Assembly: GCA_009787385.1 (NCBI GenBank)
Contig: WRGC01000003.1
Coordinates: 16,838 to 80,837, forward strand
Source: Bacillota bacterium
GTDB taxonomy: Bacteria; Bacillota; Clostridia; Christensenellales; Pumilibacteraceae
Length of the DNA: 64,000 nucleotides
Direction: 5' to 3'
Part shown: positions 45,076 to 54,001 of the stretch, piece by piece
How the letters are laid out: every line of letters begins with the position of its first letter
Numbering within the stretch: the stretch's first letter is position 1
Program-made: the position numbers and the translations under genes
The notes under the pieces: model-generated
Database searches by the model: none
Told to the model about the DNA's origin: nothing
What the model saw: the letters and a program-made list of their open reading frames with translations, nothing else

Positions 45076-45612
45076 TTATATCTCTTCAATAGTAATATTA
45101 GCATTAGTAAAAACACACAATTCTCCTGCAACTTTCAATGCTTCTTTGGCTATTGCTTTGGCAGACATTTTAGTATTTCTCAATAATGCTCTAGCAGCAC
45201 TCAATGCAAAATTGCCTCCACTACCTATAGCTACACAGTCATCTTCAGGTTCTATTACATCACCGTTTCCACTTACAACCAACAAATTAGTCTCATCTGC
45301 GACTATCAACATAGCCTCAAGACGCCTCAAGACTTTGTCTCCACGCCACAATTGGGCAAGTTCTACTGCACTACGCATCAAATTGCCACTAAACTTATTA
45401 AGCATTTCTTCAAATCTCTCACTCAAAGTAAATGCGTCAGCTACAGATCCAGCAAATCCTGCAATAACTTTATCATTATAAAGCCTACGAACTTTTACAG
45501 CATTATTCTTCATGACCACGCTTTGTCCCATAGTCACTTGTCCATCTCCCGCCATAGCCACCTTGCCATCTCGGCGTACAGCACATATAGTAGTTGCATG
45601 AAATTCACTCAT
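45076..45612 (-). CDS. hslV: HslV (ClpQ/CodW-type) peptidase subunit
   Basis: 178 residues from ATG 45612. This start has GGAG at the right distance and aligns with the Bacillus CodW start (MSxFHATTI), four codons after the longest frame. The N-terminal nucleophile region [23 protein letters not shown], the [24 protein letters not shown] block and the Gly-rich [15 protein letters not shown] are conserved. As in CodW, the catalytic residue may be the Ser exposed after Met removal. It has its own promoter (45730-45758). Confidence 0.95.
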   Translation of the reverse strand: MSEFHATTICAVRRDGKVAMAGDGQVTMGQSVVMKNNAVKVRRLYNDKVIAGFAGSVADAFTLSERFEEMLNKFSGNLMRSAVELAQLWRGDKVLRRLEAMLIVADETNLLVVSGNGDVIEPEDDCVAIGSGGNFALSAARALLRNTKMSAKAIAKEALKVAGELCVFTNANITIEEI

Positions 45613-45729
45613 AGTTTTCTCCATTTTAAGGTTGTTACCAGCTTTTAATTAGTCAATAAATTAAATACAATATCAAAGATAATAAACAATAAAGCATTGG
45701 CAACTAAATAAAATAATTATATAAAAAAC

Positions 45730-45758
45730 AGTATACAACATTTTCTAGCACTTGTCAA
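45730..45758 (-). promoter_or_regulatory. Promoter of hslV-hslU
   Basis: Minus strand: TTGACA (45758-45753), a 17-bp spacer and TATACT (45735-45730). No CIRCE or CtsR site was seen nearby. Confidence 0.65.
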
Positions 45759-45837
45759 GCTATTTTGCTAAATTTTAGACACAATTTAGCAGTTTAATTA
45801 ATTGATTGCTAATTATATTGAATTGATTATATTAAAA

Positions 45838-46034
45838 AAAGGAGTGTACAACGAGAGATTATTAACAATAAGATACAAACAATCAACAAAACAGGCGTTA
45901 TTCTTTTTTGACGCCAAAAAAGAACCAAAAAAGCTCTTGGGGGGCAAATTCAAATCCCCGAACGCTTTAAGGTTGTTTTTATTTTAAGTTACACTTCTTT
46001 TCCATCTTAATGTCTTCTATTTGTAAACTCCTTA
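45838..46034. mobile_element. Foldback MITE-like element, copy C
   Basis: About 197 bp with terminal inverted repeats AAGGAGTGTACAA / TTTGTAAACTCCTT (11 of 14 pair). The core TTCTTTTTTGACGCC is identical to copies A and B. The central loop is GGGGGGC...ATCCCC. The 5' half (ATACAAACAATCAACAAAAC) pairs with the 3' half (AAGGTTGTTTTTATTTTAAG). It sits between hslV and the MORN gene. Confidence 0.65.
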
Positions 46035-46151
46035 AAAAATAATTATAACAAAACCACCTACTGCAACAATGGCTTTTGTTGCAAGTAGGCTTTTGTACTA
46101 TTTTTAAGTTGTAGTATACATTATTTTAATGCAATCATCTAAAGACAACTA

Positions 46152-47141
46152 TTATCTTCCCTCAAATCTATCACCATTGGCATAGTAGTATACACCCTTA
46201 GTATAGTTGTCAGAATCAGTAAGCTCACTCTCAAATCTATCACCATTAGCAAAATAATAAACTCCTGACTTTGCTTTTTCTGTAGGTTGTTCTAGTTGAG
46301 CAGTAGGCTTGCATTCATGATTGTGAGTATGATGATTATGGATAAGTTGATTAGCAGGTTGTGGAGTTGGAGAATGTTCAAAACTAGCTTGAATATTTCC
46401 AGGAGCAACAACATATTCTGGATTTTTATACTCAATTTTAGCTACTCTATTGTCCAAAGTTGCACTTGCTCCGTCACTCACATAGTTTGAAGTCAACAAT
46501 GCTTCACCACTATTGTTGTTTGTGCACAACAAATCATGTTGAGCACGATATGGATGACTAGGTCTATTTAACCATTCATTTTGTTTGTACTCTCTTCTCT
46601 CAGTTATGCCATCTGCATAAGAATACAATCCAGCACCGTGGATTTTACCCTCTACAAACTCACCCTCAAACTTCTCAATATTAACAAAATAATAAGTACC
46701 TCTACCATGGAATTTTCCATATTCAAAGTAACCTTCATATCTATTACCATTAAAGAAGTAAAAAGCTCCTGTGCCATGATACTTACCATGAGCAAAATCA
46801 CCTTCGTACCTGTCGCCATTTGCATATTGAAAACAACCTACACCATGGATTTTGCCAAAAGCAAAGTCTCCCTCGTATTTGTCACCATTTGCAAAAAACA
46901 ACAACCCTTTACCGTGATGCTTGCTATAAGCAAACTCACCCTCATACCTATCACCATTGCTATATGTGAAAATACCTCTACCAAAGAATTCACCAAAAGC
47001 AAAACTGCCTTCGTATCTATTTCCATTGGCATATTGCAATACACCATAGCCATGTCTCTTTCCATTAACTACTTCACCTTGATATCTTGCGGTACTATCA
47101 TAATTAATAGATGTTTGTGTTGATGTCGTTTGTTTTTTCAT
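46152..47141 (-). CDS. MORN-repeat protein
   Basis: 329 residues. Seven MORN repeats of 23 residues (about 13-175; pattern YEGxFxxGKxHGxGxxxFANGDR) are followed by a diverged one, a proline/asparagine/histidine-rich linker (about 200-290) and two more MORN-like units at the very end (GVYYFANGDRFE, GVYYYANGDRFEGR). MORN proteins form elongated beta meanders and mediate membrane or protein contacts. There is no signal peptide. It has its own promoter and appears leaderless. The target is unknown. Confidence 0.85.
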   Translation of the reverse strand: MKKQTTSTQTSINYDSTARYQGEVVNGKRHGYGVLQYANGNRYEGSFAFGEFFGRGIFTYSNGDRYEGEFAYSKHHGKGLLFFANGDKYEGDFAFGKIHGVGCFQYANGDRYEGDFAHGKYHGTGAFYFFNGNRYEGYFEYGKFHGRGTYYFVNIEKFEGEFVEGKIHGAGLYSYADGITERREYKQNEWLNRPSHPYRAQHDLLCTNNNSGEALLTSNYVSDGASATLDNRVAKIEYKNPEYVVAPGNIQASFEHSPTPQPANQLIHNHHTHNHECKPTAQLEQPTEKAKSGVYYFANGDRFESELTDSDNYTKGVYYYANGDRFEGR

Positions 47142-47147
47142 GTGATT

Positions 47148-47176
47148 AGTTTAACACAAATTTTGCCCGTGGTCAA
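47148..47176 (-). promoter_or_regulatory. Promoter of the MORN gene (leaderless)
   Basis: Minus strand: TTGACC (47176-47171), a 17-bp spacer and TAAACT (47153-47148), with 6 nt to ATG 47141. The rest of 47177-47455 is AT-rich and shows no feature. Confidence 0.55.
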
Positions 47177-47455
47177 TTCCATAATAAAAGTATTTATTGT
47201 TAAAAATTGACAACAAAACCACATTTTTTGAATGATTTAAATTTATTTACAAATGCTCAAATTGTGTGTATATTGCATTAATATATTAATAAAATTATTA
47301 AACAAATTTCAATATTATAGATTTTATTCACTATTTATTCATAAATATATCTCTTTAAAATTATACTAACCAAATTTATAAAAAATATTTTTTGTAAATT
47401 ACAAAGTAAAAAGCAACAGTTGATATAAATAACCTTATTTTAATATCCTAATTTG

Positions 47456-48292
47456 CTATTTTAAATATTCTAAAAGAGATTTTACTATATCCTTAGTACG
47501 CTCAAACTCTTCTACTATCATTTCTCGTGAAATTGGATATTCAGCTTTGCTATCAAAAAACTCTATAGTAAAGCTTGGTATCCCAAACTGTTGTATACAC
47601 CAATCCTTATATCCACCTGCACTACTCTCTTGAGAACTTGACAATGTATATCTAATATTAGAAGCTAATTTTTCGGCAATAGCAAGGTCTCTTGCAATAT
47701 TTTTGGGAGATGCAAAAAAATCCCAATATATTTCTCTACCTCTACTATGATAGCTTAGAGTAGCCTTTGGCTTTAGATAGTTAGTTAAACTAACTATCGC
47801 CCTAGTCTCTACTTGATCATGAGGGAAATATCCTACAAAGTTTTGTATACTAGGAAAGTTTATATTGCTTTTACCATGTCCCCATCTTGCATCAAAATTT
47901 GTATTGAGATCTACACAATTAGCATTAGCTTTAAAATCTACAAAATCTAAACTGCCATTAACTATAAACAACTTATCTTTTATGTATGTACTCTTTACAC
48001 TATCCAATCCGTTGATAGATATTTCCACGCCGTCAGGATTAAGCATTGGTACTATATATATACTAAACCCCTCTATATTTTGTCTTGACAAATATTTTGC
48101 TTGCATTAGTGCCAAAGCACAAGTTGCATATTCTCTAGCATGGATTGCCGCTTGTAATATTATATTGTTATCTCCATCTCCAATCTTTATATAAGGTATT
48201 TGTCTACCCAAAACTGTATTTCCAATACTTCCACATTGCAACCCCAATTCCTGAAGTTTTTTAATATTACTTAACAACTGATTGTATGTCAT
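47456..48292 (-). CDS. M14-family zinc carboxypeptidase (gamma-D-glutamyl peptidase-like)
   Basis: 278 residues. The M14 zinc motif is present as AAIHAREYATC (HxxE), with the third ligand in TLSYHSRGREIYW. NPDGVEIS and the catalytic glutamate in SFTIEFFD complete the site. This short single-domain form resembles bacterial enzymes that cut gamma-D-Glu-diaminopimelate bonds of peptidoglycan peptides. There is no signal peptide, so it may recycle peptides in the cytoplasm. It reads away from the recombinase gene. Confidence 0.85.
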   Translation of the reverse strand: MTYNQLLSNIKKLQELGLQCGSIGNTVLGRQIPYIKIGDGDNNIILQAAIHAREYATCALALMQAKYLSRQNIEGFSIYIVPMLNPDGVEISINGLDSVKSTYIKDKLFIVNGSLDFVDFKANANCVDLNTNFDARWGHGKSNINFPSIQNFVGYFPHDQVETRAIVSLTNYLKPKATLSYHSRGREIYWDFFASPKNIARDLAIAEKLASNIRYTLSSSQESSAGGYKDWCIQQFGIPSFTIEFFDSKAEYPISREMIVEEFERTKDIVKSLLEYLK

Positions 48293-48323
48293 ATATACAA
48301 TGTATTCTATGAATTATTGTTAA

Positions 48324-48352
48324 TTGACAATTTGTTGTAAATATGATACAAT
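48324..48352 (+). promoter_or_regulatory. Promoter of the tyrosine recombinase gene
   Basis: TTGACA (48324-48329), a 17-bp spacer and TACAAT (48347-48352). It gives a leader of about 60 nt containing a small palindrome, ATTGATACAATCAAT. Confidence 0.65.
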
Positions 48353-48417
48353 AATAGCCAACATTGATACAATCAATTAATGTGGCAATCTAATCAAGTT
48401 ACACTAATAAAAGTAAA

Positions 48418-49467
48418 ATGAATACAAACAACTACTACTCTCAACGCAATATAGACTATGTAAATAGACTAGAGAAAATCAAACAAGATTTACCTGATTT
48501 TTGTCAGGATTTTTTTGTAGGATTGCAACATCATACAGCAATTTTGACAAGAGTCAACTATGCATACGATCTTAGAATTTTCTTTGACTATTTATACAAA
48601 AAAGGGAAAGTGAAGAATCCAAAAGACTTTGCACTTGTAGAGTTAGAGAACATCAATGCATTTGACATTGAACAATTTTTAGACTATCTAACCTACTACA
48701 CATACAATGGCAAACAATCTCAATGCAAAGCTCATGCCAAAGAACGCAAACTGTCAGCAGTAAGAGCTTTGACAAAATATTTTTTTAAAAAAGACTTATT
48801 AGAAAAAGATACAGCAAGCAAAGTAAGCAGTGTCAAAATCAAAGAAGGGACTATTGTAAGATTAGATGTAGAAGAAGTAGCCAACTTGCTAGATTTGGTA
48901 GAACATGGTTCAGACAAATTTAGCAAACGCCAACAAACTTATCTAAAGCAAACCAAAATTAGGGATCTTGCAATTTTGACATTATTTTTGGGAACGGGTA
49001 TAAGAGTTAGCGAATTGGTAGGTATGGATATTGAAGATGTAAACTTTAAAGATAATAGTTTTAGAATAATACGAAAGGGTGGAAATGCTTCAATACTATA
49101 TTTTAATGATGAAGTAGGCAAAACATTGATAGAATATACAAACTTTAGAATGTTGCAATTACAAAACAATCCATCAAACACTTCTCAAAATGCCTTATTT
49201 TTAACAACAAAAGGCAATAGGTTGTGTGTAAGATCTGTCCAATTGCTAGTAAAAAAGTTTACAAAACAAATTAATACACTAAAAAAAATAAGCCCGCACA
49301 AGCTCCGCTCTACTTTTGGAACACAGTTGTACCGGGACACTCAAGATATATATGTAGTAGCTGAAGTCTTGGGACACAAAGATGTCAATACAACAAAAAA
49401 ACATTATGCCCAAACAAATGAAGATATCAAAAGAAATGCAGCTAATACAGTAAAATTGAGAAAATAA
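48418..49467 (+). CDS. Tyrosine site-specific recombinase (XerC/XerD-like)
   Basis: 349 residues. The N-terminal core-binding domain is at about 20-150. The catalytic residues are R in LGTGIRVSELVGMD, K in the beta-hairpin RKGGN, H-x-x-R in SPHKLRSTFGTQLY, H in LGHKDVNTT and the nucleophile Y in KKHYAQ. It is longer than housekeeping XerC/D (about 300) because of extra residues between helices. No phage or conjugation genes surround it, so it is either a chromosomal Xer protein or a stranded integrase. Confidence 0.88.
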   Translation: MNTNNYYSQRNIDYVNRLEKIKQDLPDFCQDFFVGLQHHTAILTRVNYAYDLRIFFDYLYKKGKVKNPKDFALVELENINAFDIEQFLDYLTYYTYNGKQSQCKAHAKERKLSAVRALTKYFFKKDLLEKDTASKVSSVKIKEGTIVRLDVEEVANLLDLVEHGSDKFSKRQQTYLKQTKIRDLAILTLFLGTGIRVSELVGMDIEDVNFKDNSFRIIRKGGNASILYFNDEVGKTLIEYTNFRMLQLQNNPSNTSQNALFLTTKGNRLCVRSVQLLVKKFTKQINTLKKISPHKLRSTFGTQLYRDTQDIYVVAEVLGHKDVNTTKKHYAQTNEDIKRNAANTVKLRK

Positions 49468-49534
49468 AATACAAAATAATAACGCTATTATTTGTACAAT
49501 TTTAACTAATAAACATATTACCCAAATATTTACG

Positions 49535-50704
49535 ATGTCAAAGAACATAAAAACTACAAACATATTCAAATTATCAACTGCAATTCTTTTGTTGTGTATT
49601 TTTGTAGTTTGCAATGTTGTATACTATGTGTATCAAGAAGAATACTATAAGGAACTAGAACGACCCACACGACCTAGTGCAGTACCGCCGTTGCCTAATC
49701 CACCACTTTCACCATCTCCAATACTTAGTGCTATCACTGAGGCATTAAAAGATAGTAATCTTTTTGCAAATTTTTCTTGTGTAGAAAATGATGGATTGTA
49801 TACATTGATGGACTTATATGGAAAAATAGCTATACCCCATCAGTATCTTAAAATTCAAATTGTGCAAGACACTATACTTGTACAAAACTTGAACAATAGT
49901 TATGAAATTTTTCTAACTAATGAAAATACAATATCACTTGTAGCAACTAATGTAGAATTGTATAATCTTCAAATCATTGATTCCCACTACTTCAAATCAT
50001 CTGTAGAACTTCATATTCTAAAAGATATTGTATTAGGCAATTATTTGCCATTAGGTACAAATGATTTATCTGTTGTAGATATTTTGGGATATGATATGTA
50101 TCTAGTACAAGATGATAATAGCAAATTGGGAATAGTTGATAAAAATTTCAAGATAATTGCTACACCACAATTCGTCAATGTTTTAAAATTTGTAGATGAG
50201 TACACTATTGCAGTAAAAGCTATAGAAAATAAATTTGAGTATTATAGCTTAGATATATATGGCAATATTTTTCCATTACCATATTATGATGGATACACTC
50301 CCCAATCAACTTCACATGGTATATTTTGGTATTCACGCTTTGGCTCTAACAATCAAGTTCTACTGTATGATATCAACAAAACAATAATACAAAAAGATGA
50401 GTTGATACTTACTAGCTCACACCCGATATTATTTGGTAGGACATTTTTAGACTTATATATAGTACAGTTTGAAGATACAATCTTAGTATATAAGTTTGGA
50501 GAAACTCAACCTATTGCCACATTTGATACACTCAATTTTATATTACACAAAAACAATGTTTATTTTATTGCCAACAATGATGACAATCTATCACTAATAG
50601 ACATAAAGTTGCAACCAATTGCTAAAGATGTTGACAAGATAGAATACGATTATAATGTATTATTACAAAAAGGAAATGTTAGTCAAGTATTTAGATTTAT
50701 TTAA
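49535..50704 (+). CDS. Membrane-anchored protein with WG-like beta repeats, unknown function
   Basis: 389 residues. The N-terminal signal anchor (about 10-31) is followed by a proline-rich spacer (RPTRPSAVPPLPNPP) and an extracytoplasmic beta-rich domain. Recurring units such as LYTLMDLYGKIAIPHQY, KLGIVDKNFKIIATPQF and NLSLIDIKLQPIAKD resemble WG repeats (propeller-like). It reads in the same direction as the recombinase, 68 nt downstream, and ends at the hairpin 50754-50791. No function can be assigned. Confidence 0.6.
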   Translation: MSKNIKTTNIFKLSTAILLLCIFVVCNVVYYVYQEEYYKELERPTRPSAVPPLPNPPLSPSPILSAITEALKDSNLFANFSCVENDGLYTLMDLYGKIAIPHQYLKIQIVQDTILVQNLNNSYEIFLTNENTISLVATNVELYNLQIIDSHYFKSSVELHILKDIVLGNYLPLGTNDLSVVDILGYDMYLVQDDNSKLGIVDKNFKIIATPQFVNVLKFVDEYTIAVKAIENKFEYYSLDIYGNIFPLPYYDGYTPQSTSHGIFWYSRFGSNNQVLLYDINKTIIQKDELILTSSHPILFGRTFLDLYIVQFEDTILVYKFGETQPIATFDTLNFILHKNNVYFIANNDDNLSLIDIKLQPIAKDVDKIEYDYNVLLQKGNVSQVFRFI

Positions 50705-50753
50705 TCTTAAACAACAATAGTATAATTTTCTTGGAAATTAAAATAGTCTAATA

Positions 50754-50791
50754 AAAGATGAGAGTTATATAAACATACAACTCTCATCTTT
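50754..50791. terminator. Terminator between convergent genes
   Basis: A 13-bp perfect stem (AAAGATGAGAGTT / AACTCTCATCTTT), usable in both directions. It follows the WG-like gene (plus) and the YgjP-like gene (minus). Confidence 0.8.
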
Positions 50792-50798
50792 ATTACAT

Positions 50799-51440
50799 CT
50801 AATACAATTTGTTTATTTGGGACCATTTTTTGATTTCTTGTTTTAATTGCTTATAATTGGGACAAAATGACTGTACTTGTTTCCAAAAATCTGTACTATG
50901 GTTGTGATGTTTCGTATGGCATAATTCATGCAATATTACATATGTTTGTAAAATTTGAGGCAGCATTATCAACCTAAAATTCAACATTATTCTATTTTTT
51001 GTATCACAACTTCCCCATTTTGTCCTTGCACTTGTCAAAGAAAATTTGGTATAATTTAGTCCCGTAAATTGAGACAATCTATCCAACTCCATTCTTAAAG
51101 TATTATTTGCAATATCTTTAGCCCAACGAATTATTTGTGATTTTGTTGTATAATTTTTATTGATATATAATATGCCAAACTTATATTCCAATCCAGTATC
51201 CATGGCTACAATATTAACCAAATTACCATTTAAAAATGTTTGATTATATTCTAGCACATGTTGAGAAAAATTGGATAATTTTGTCTTTTCCAAATTGTGA
51301 TTTATCCAATCTATTTTTTGTTGTATAAATTGGTCAATACTTGATTGAGTAGTTCCGTGCGGAACTCTCACTGTTAGTTTGCCATCTTTAATTACTAGAG
51401 CAATATGTTTACCTTTTGATTTTTTTAATGTATATTCCAT
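50799..51440 (-). CDS. YgjP-like (DUF45) zinc metallohydrolase
   Basis: 213 residues from ATG 51440; the open frame reaches 51497 but without support. The DUF45/YgjP family pattern is clear: LTSARTKWGSCDTKNRIMLNFRLIMLPQ, then VILHELCHTKHHNHSTDFW with HELCH as the zinc-binding HExxH motif. The N-terminal part LTVRVPHGTTQSSIDQFIQQKIDWI is typical. The family is related to SprT/WSS1-type proteases; substrates are unknown. It is divergent from the flavin reductase gene. Confidence 0.85.
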   Translation of the reverse strand: MEYTLKKSKGKHIALVIKDGKLTVRVPHGTTQSSIDQFIQQKIDWINHNLEKTKLSNFSQHVLEYNQTFLNGNLVNIVAMDTGLEYKFGILYINKNYTTKSQIIRWAKDIANNTLRMELDRLSQFTGLNYTKFSLTSARTKWGSCDTKNRIMLNFRLIMLPQILQTYVILHELCHTKHHNHSTDFWKQVQSFCPNYKQLKQEIKKWSQINKLY

Positions 51441-51479
51441 TTTATTTATAGTTTTTAATACCAATCTAATAATTGAGTA

Positions 51480-51508
51480 TTGACAAATTAAATGCAATGT
51501 AATATAAT
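51480..51508 (+). promoter_or_regulatory. Promoter of the flavin reductase gene
   Basis: TTGACA (51480-51485), a 17-bp spacer and TATAAT (51503-51508); a perfect consensus. AGAGG follows at 51517-51521, 13 nt before the ATG. Confidence 0.7.
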
Positions 51509-51534
51509 CAATTAAAAGAGGTTTGACTTACAAT

Positions 51535-52026
51535 ATGATAACACAAAAACAAATAGGCATGGTACAAAGAGCCTTACAAGAACAAGGATTATTTGTAACT
51601 AGTGGAAAAGAACAACCAAACTTGATGAGTACACATTGGGGTAGTGTAGGATATTTTTTCAATAAATGGATATTTGTATTGCCAGTACGCAACAACAAAC
51701 TTTCACATGAAATTATAGAAAAAACACAAGAATTTGCTGTAAGCGTACCATACAAAGATTTGAGAAATACTATCACAAAGGCTGACATCACTAGTGGTAG
51801 AGAGGGAAACAAGTTTGTAGCCCTACACTTGCACCCGCTCAAATGCAAATCTATCAACAGCTATGTAGTTGGAGATTGTGGACTACATTTAGAATGTAAA
51901 GTTATACACACTTCCAATATTGCACGCAATAATATATCTGAAGAAATAAACGAACAATTGTATATCAACAAAGACTATCATACAATGTACTACGGAGAAA
52001 TATTATCTGTATATGAAACTGAGTAA
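51535..52026 (+). CDS. Flavin reductase-like (FMN-binding split barrel) protein
   Basis: 163 residues. MVQRALQEQGLFVTSGKEQPNLMSTHWGSVGYFFNKWIFVLPVRNNKLSHEIIEKTQEFAVSVP follows the flavin reductase domain pattern, in which a Thr/Ser-rich loop near TSGK and NLMSTHWG contacts FMN. It lacks extra domains. It may transfer electrons between NAD(P)H and flavin, or act as a flavoredoxin. The start is ATG 51535; the in-frame TTG at 51523 is too close to the Shine-Dalgarno site. Confidence 0.8.
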   Translation: MITQKQIGMVQRALQEQGLFVTSGKEQPNLMSTHWGSVGYFFNKWIFVLPVRNNKLSHEIIEKTQEFAVSVPYKDLRNTITKADITSGREGNKFVALHLHPLKCKSINSYVVGDCGLHLECKVIHTSNIARNNISEEINEQLYINKDYHTMYYGEILSVYETE

Positions 52027-52092
52027 AAATATATAAATTTAAGTATCTTTTACTTACAGTTATAAATATAAAAAGAACTATTACTAATTTTC

Positions 52093-52133
52093 AATGCTCC
52101 TTTAGTAAAAATAGATACTAAAGGAGCATTTTT
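52093..52133 (+). terminator. Terminator of the flavin reductase gene
   Basis: A 15-bp perfect stem (AATGCTCCTTTAGTA / TACTAAAGGAGCATT) followed by TTT. It also lies immediately after the converging DUF2726 gene. Confidence 0.85.
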
Positions 52134-52137
52134 AAAA

Positions 52138-52725
52138 TTAAGACCAATTTGTTTTCTTTTTTCTTATACCTTTTTTTACTGATTTGGCTATTGTCTTAAT
52201 ATCATAATCTATATTTGTATAGAAAAAAATCAAATTTATATTGGCAATATCACATATATCTTTTATCTTTTGGTCTCTAGTAGCTCTATCCAATTTCTTG
52301 TGTGAAGAATCATTGAGTTCTATCAACAGTATTGGCTTATATGTTGCTCTATCCACTATACAATAATCTATTACTCTAAACAATTCATTTCTAAAAGCAC
52401 CATTCGAAACTTTTTCTATGATATTGCTCAAAGGGACTTGTTGCAACACTGTATAATTAGGAACTGCTCTAACTAACTTTTGATAAAACTCATGCTCAAC
52501 ATCACTAACTATATTATCCTTAGTTTTGTATTTTGGCGGAGGTGCAGATAGCTTGAGCCTTTTTAATCTATACAATGTATGCACAATTATTGCTAAACAT
52601 ATCAATATCAATAAGCTAATTATAATAGTCAAAAACAAAGTTTGCCATACAAAGTACAAGCATACACTCAACATAACGACGCATACTGACGCTCTAGCTA
52701 TTATACTCTTAGGTTGTGAAATCAT
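52138..52725 (-). CDS. DUF2726 membrane-anchored nuclease-fold protein
   Basis: 195 residues. One or two N-terminal membrane segments (about 9-50) are followed by a DUF2726 domain: FYQKLVRAVPNYTVLQQVPLSNI, then VIDYCIVDR, then ILLIELNDSSHKKLDRATRDQKIKDICDIANINLIFF. DUF2726 is related to the restriction-endonuclease-like (PD-(D/E)XK) fold; here D in VIDYCIV and E in LIELND may be the active-site residues. No partner genes indicate its role. Confidence 0.7.
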   Translation of the reverse strand: MISQPKSIIARASVCVVMLSVCLYFVWQTLFLTIIISLLILICLAIIVHTLYRLKRLKLSAPPPKYKTKDNIVSDVEHEFYQKLVRAVPNYTVLQQVPLSNIIEKVSNGAFRNELFRVIDYCIVDRATYKPILLIELNDSSHKKLDRATRDQKIKDICDIANINLIFFYTNIDYDIKTIAKSVKKGIRKKKTNWS

Positions 52726-52747
52726 AAATCTTAATTATTGTATAATA

Positions 52748-53938
52748 CTATCTTTTGACAAATATTACAATACATCTATTTCCACCGCTACCTTCTGACT
52801 TGGCGAATACCCTAGAATCAAATTGCAATATTGTATGAACAAACTTACGATATAAATCACTCATATGATTGAGCTTAACTTTCTTCCCCAATTGCACAGC
52901 CTTGTCAGCTGATTTAAATACATATTGCATTAATGATTGAAATTGTTTTTCTCTAAAACCTTGACAATCCAAAATAATTTTTCTATAGCGTTGTTCTGCT
53001 ATACTATCCTTTTGCAGATATTGATTTGACAACAACTCTATAGCATCAATCAACTCACCACGATTTGAAACCAAAGATTTGTCTTGACAATCTATACTAA
53101 CAAACAAGTCCTTAACATATTCATAACAATTTATGACTATATTATCATACCCCATCAAAACTAGTATTTGTTTTATTTGTTGTCCAATTGTACTATCTTT
53201 TACACATTGAAGTTTTGTTGTATCTGGCACAAATTGATATAATACTTCTTTTTGTTGTTCTAATGTCGGCACAAAATTAGGTGATAAAACAGTAGAAATT
53301 TTTTGAGATTCATTTTGCAACTTATTGTGTCTATTTTGTTTTGATGTATTTATATTTTCTCTATCATTTGCAATTTTAGTATTAGGCTTTTCTGTCAAAA
53401 CAATTTCATTTTTAAACGGTACTTGTTTTTGCGTTCTATTTCTTTCTTGAAATTTTTGATTTGCAACTTCTTGTTTTTTTAGAACAGTTTTATCACTAAT
53501 ATTGCTAGAAATATTAGTTGACTTAGATTGATTTTGCAAAGATTGCAAATTACTGCTACTTTGCAATGGTCTAGTATTAATAACACCTTTATCCAATGTT
53601 TTTAAAACACCATCTTTATTCAACAAGTTTTGATTTGATAAATCTCTTTCTTTAGATTTTTGTAATTCTTGTTTTTTCTTTTCTTCACTTTCTCTAATTC
53701 TTTGCAATTCTTTTTCTTTTTGCAATTCCTTTTCCTTAACTTTCTGCAGTTCTTTATCAATGGCAGCTTGTCTAATTTGTTTTTCTTCATTGGTCAACAT
53801 GACTTTAATTTTAGTTTTCTTAAATAATCCATGTTGCAATACTTTCACATCAACTTGACTAAATGAAGCATTGAGTTCAATACAAGCTTGTTCTATCGCT
53901 TCTCCAATGTCATCTGCAATTTTTTCTATTTCAATCAT
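52748..53938 (-). CDS. jag: Jag/KhpB RNA-binding protein (SpoIIIJ-associated)
   Basis: 396 residues. It has an N-terminal Jag_N domain (about 1-55, AIEQACIELNASFSQVDVKVLQHG), an unusually long charged and Q/N-rich linker (about 60-225, with KE-rich coiled coil then low complexity), a KH-like domain (about 230-310) and a C-terminal R3H domain (LNHMSDLYRKFVHTILQF...SEGSGGNRCIVI). Most Jag proteins are 200-250 residues, so the linker accounts for the excess. It partners with KhpA, also encoded in this window. It lies 63 nt downstream of yidC. Confidence 0.85.
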   Translation of the reverse strand: MIEIEKIADDIGEAIEQACIELNASFSQVDVKVLQHGLFKKTKIKVMLTNEEKQIRQAAIDKELQKVKEKELQKEKELQRIRESEEKKKQELQKSKERDLSNQNLLNKDGVLKTLDKGVINTRPLQSSSNLQSLQNQSKSTNISSNISDKTVLKKQEVANQKFQERNRTQKQVPFKNEIVLTEKPNTKIANDRENINTSKQNRHNKLQNESQKISTVLSPNFVPTLEQQKEVLYQFVPDTTKLQCVKDSTIGQQIKQILVLMGYDNIVINCYEYVKDLFVSIDCQDKSLVSNRGELIDAIELLSNQYLQKDSIAEQRYRKIILDCQGFREKQFQSLMQYVFKSADKAVQLGKKVKLNHMSDLYRKFVHTILQFDSRVFAKSEGSGGNRCIVIFVKR

Positions 53939-54001
53939 TTTAAAAATAAAGTTTTTATGTTTTGAAGATTATAAGTTAATTAGCCTTGTCTTCATAATAG
54001 A

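Noticed and set aside
48324..50791. Integrated prophage or integrative element around the tyrosine recombinase
   Set aside because: No structural, replication or mobilisation genes and no attachment-site repeats surround it.
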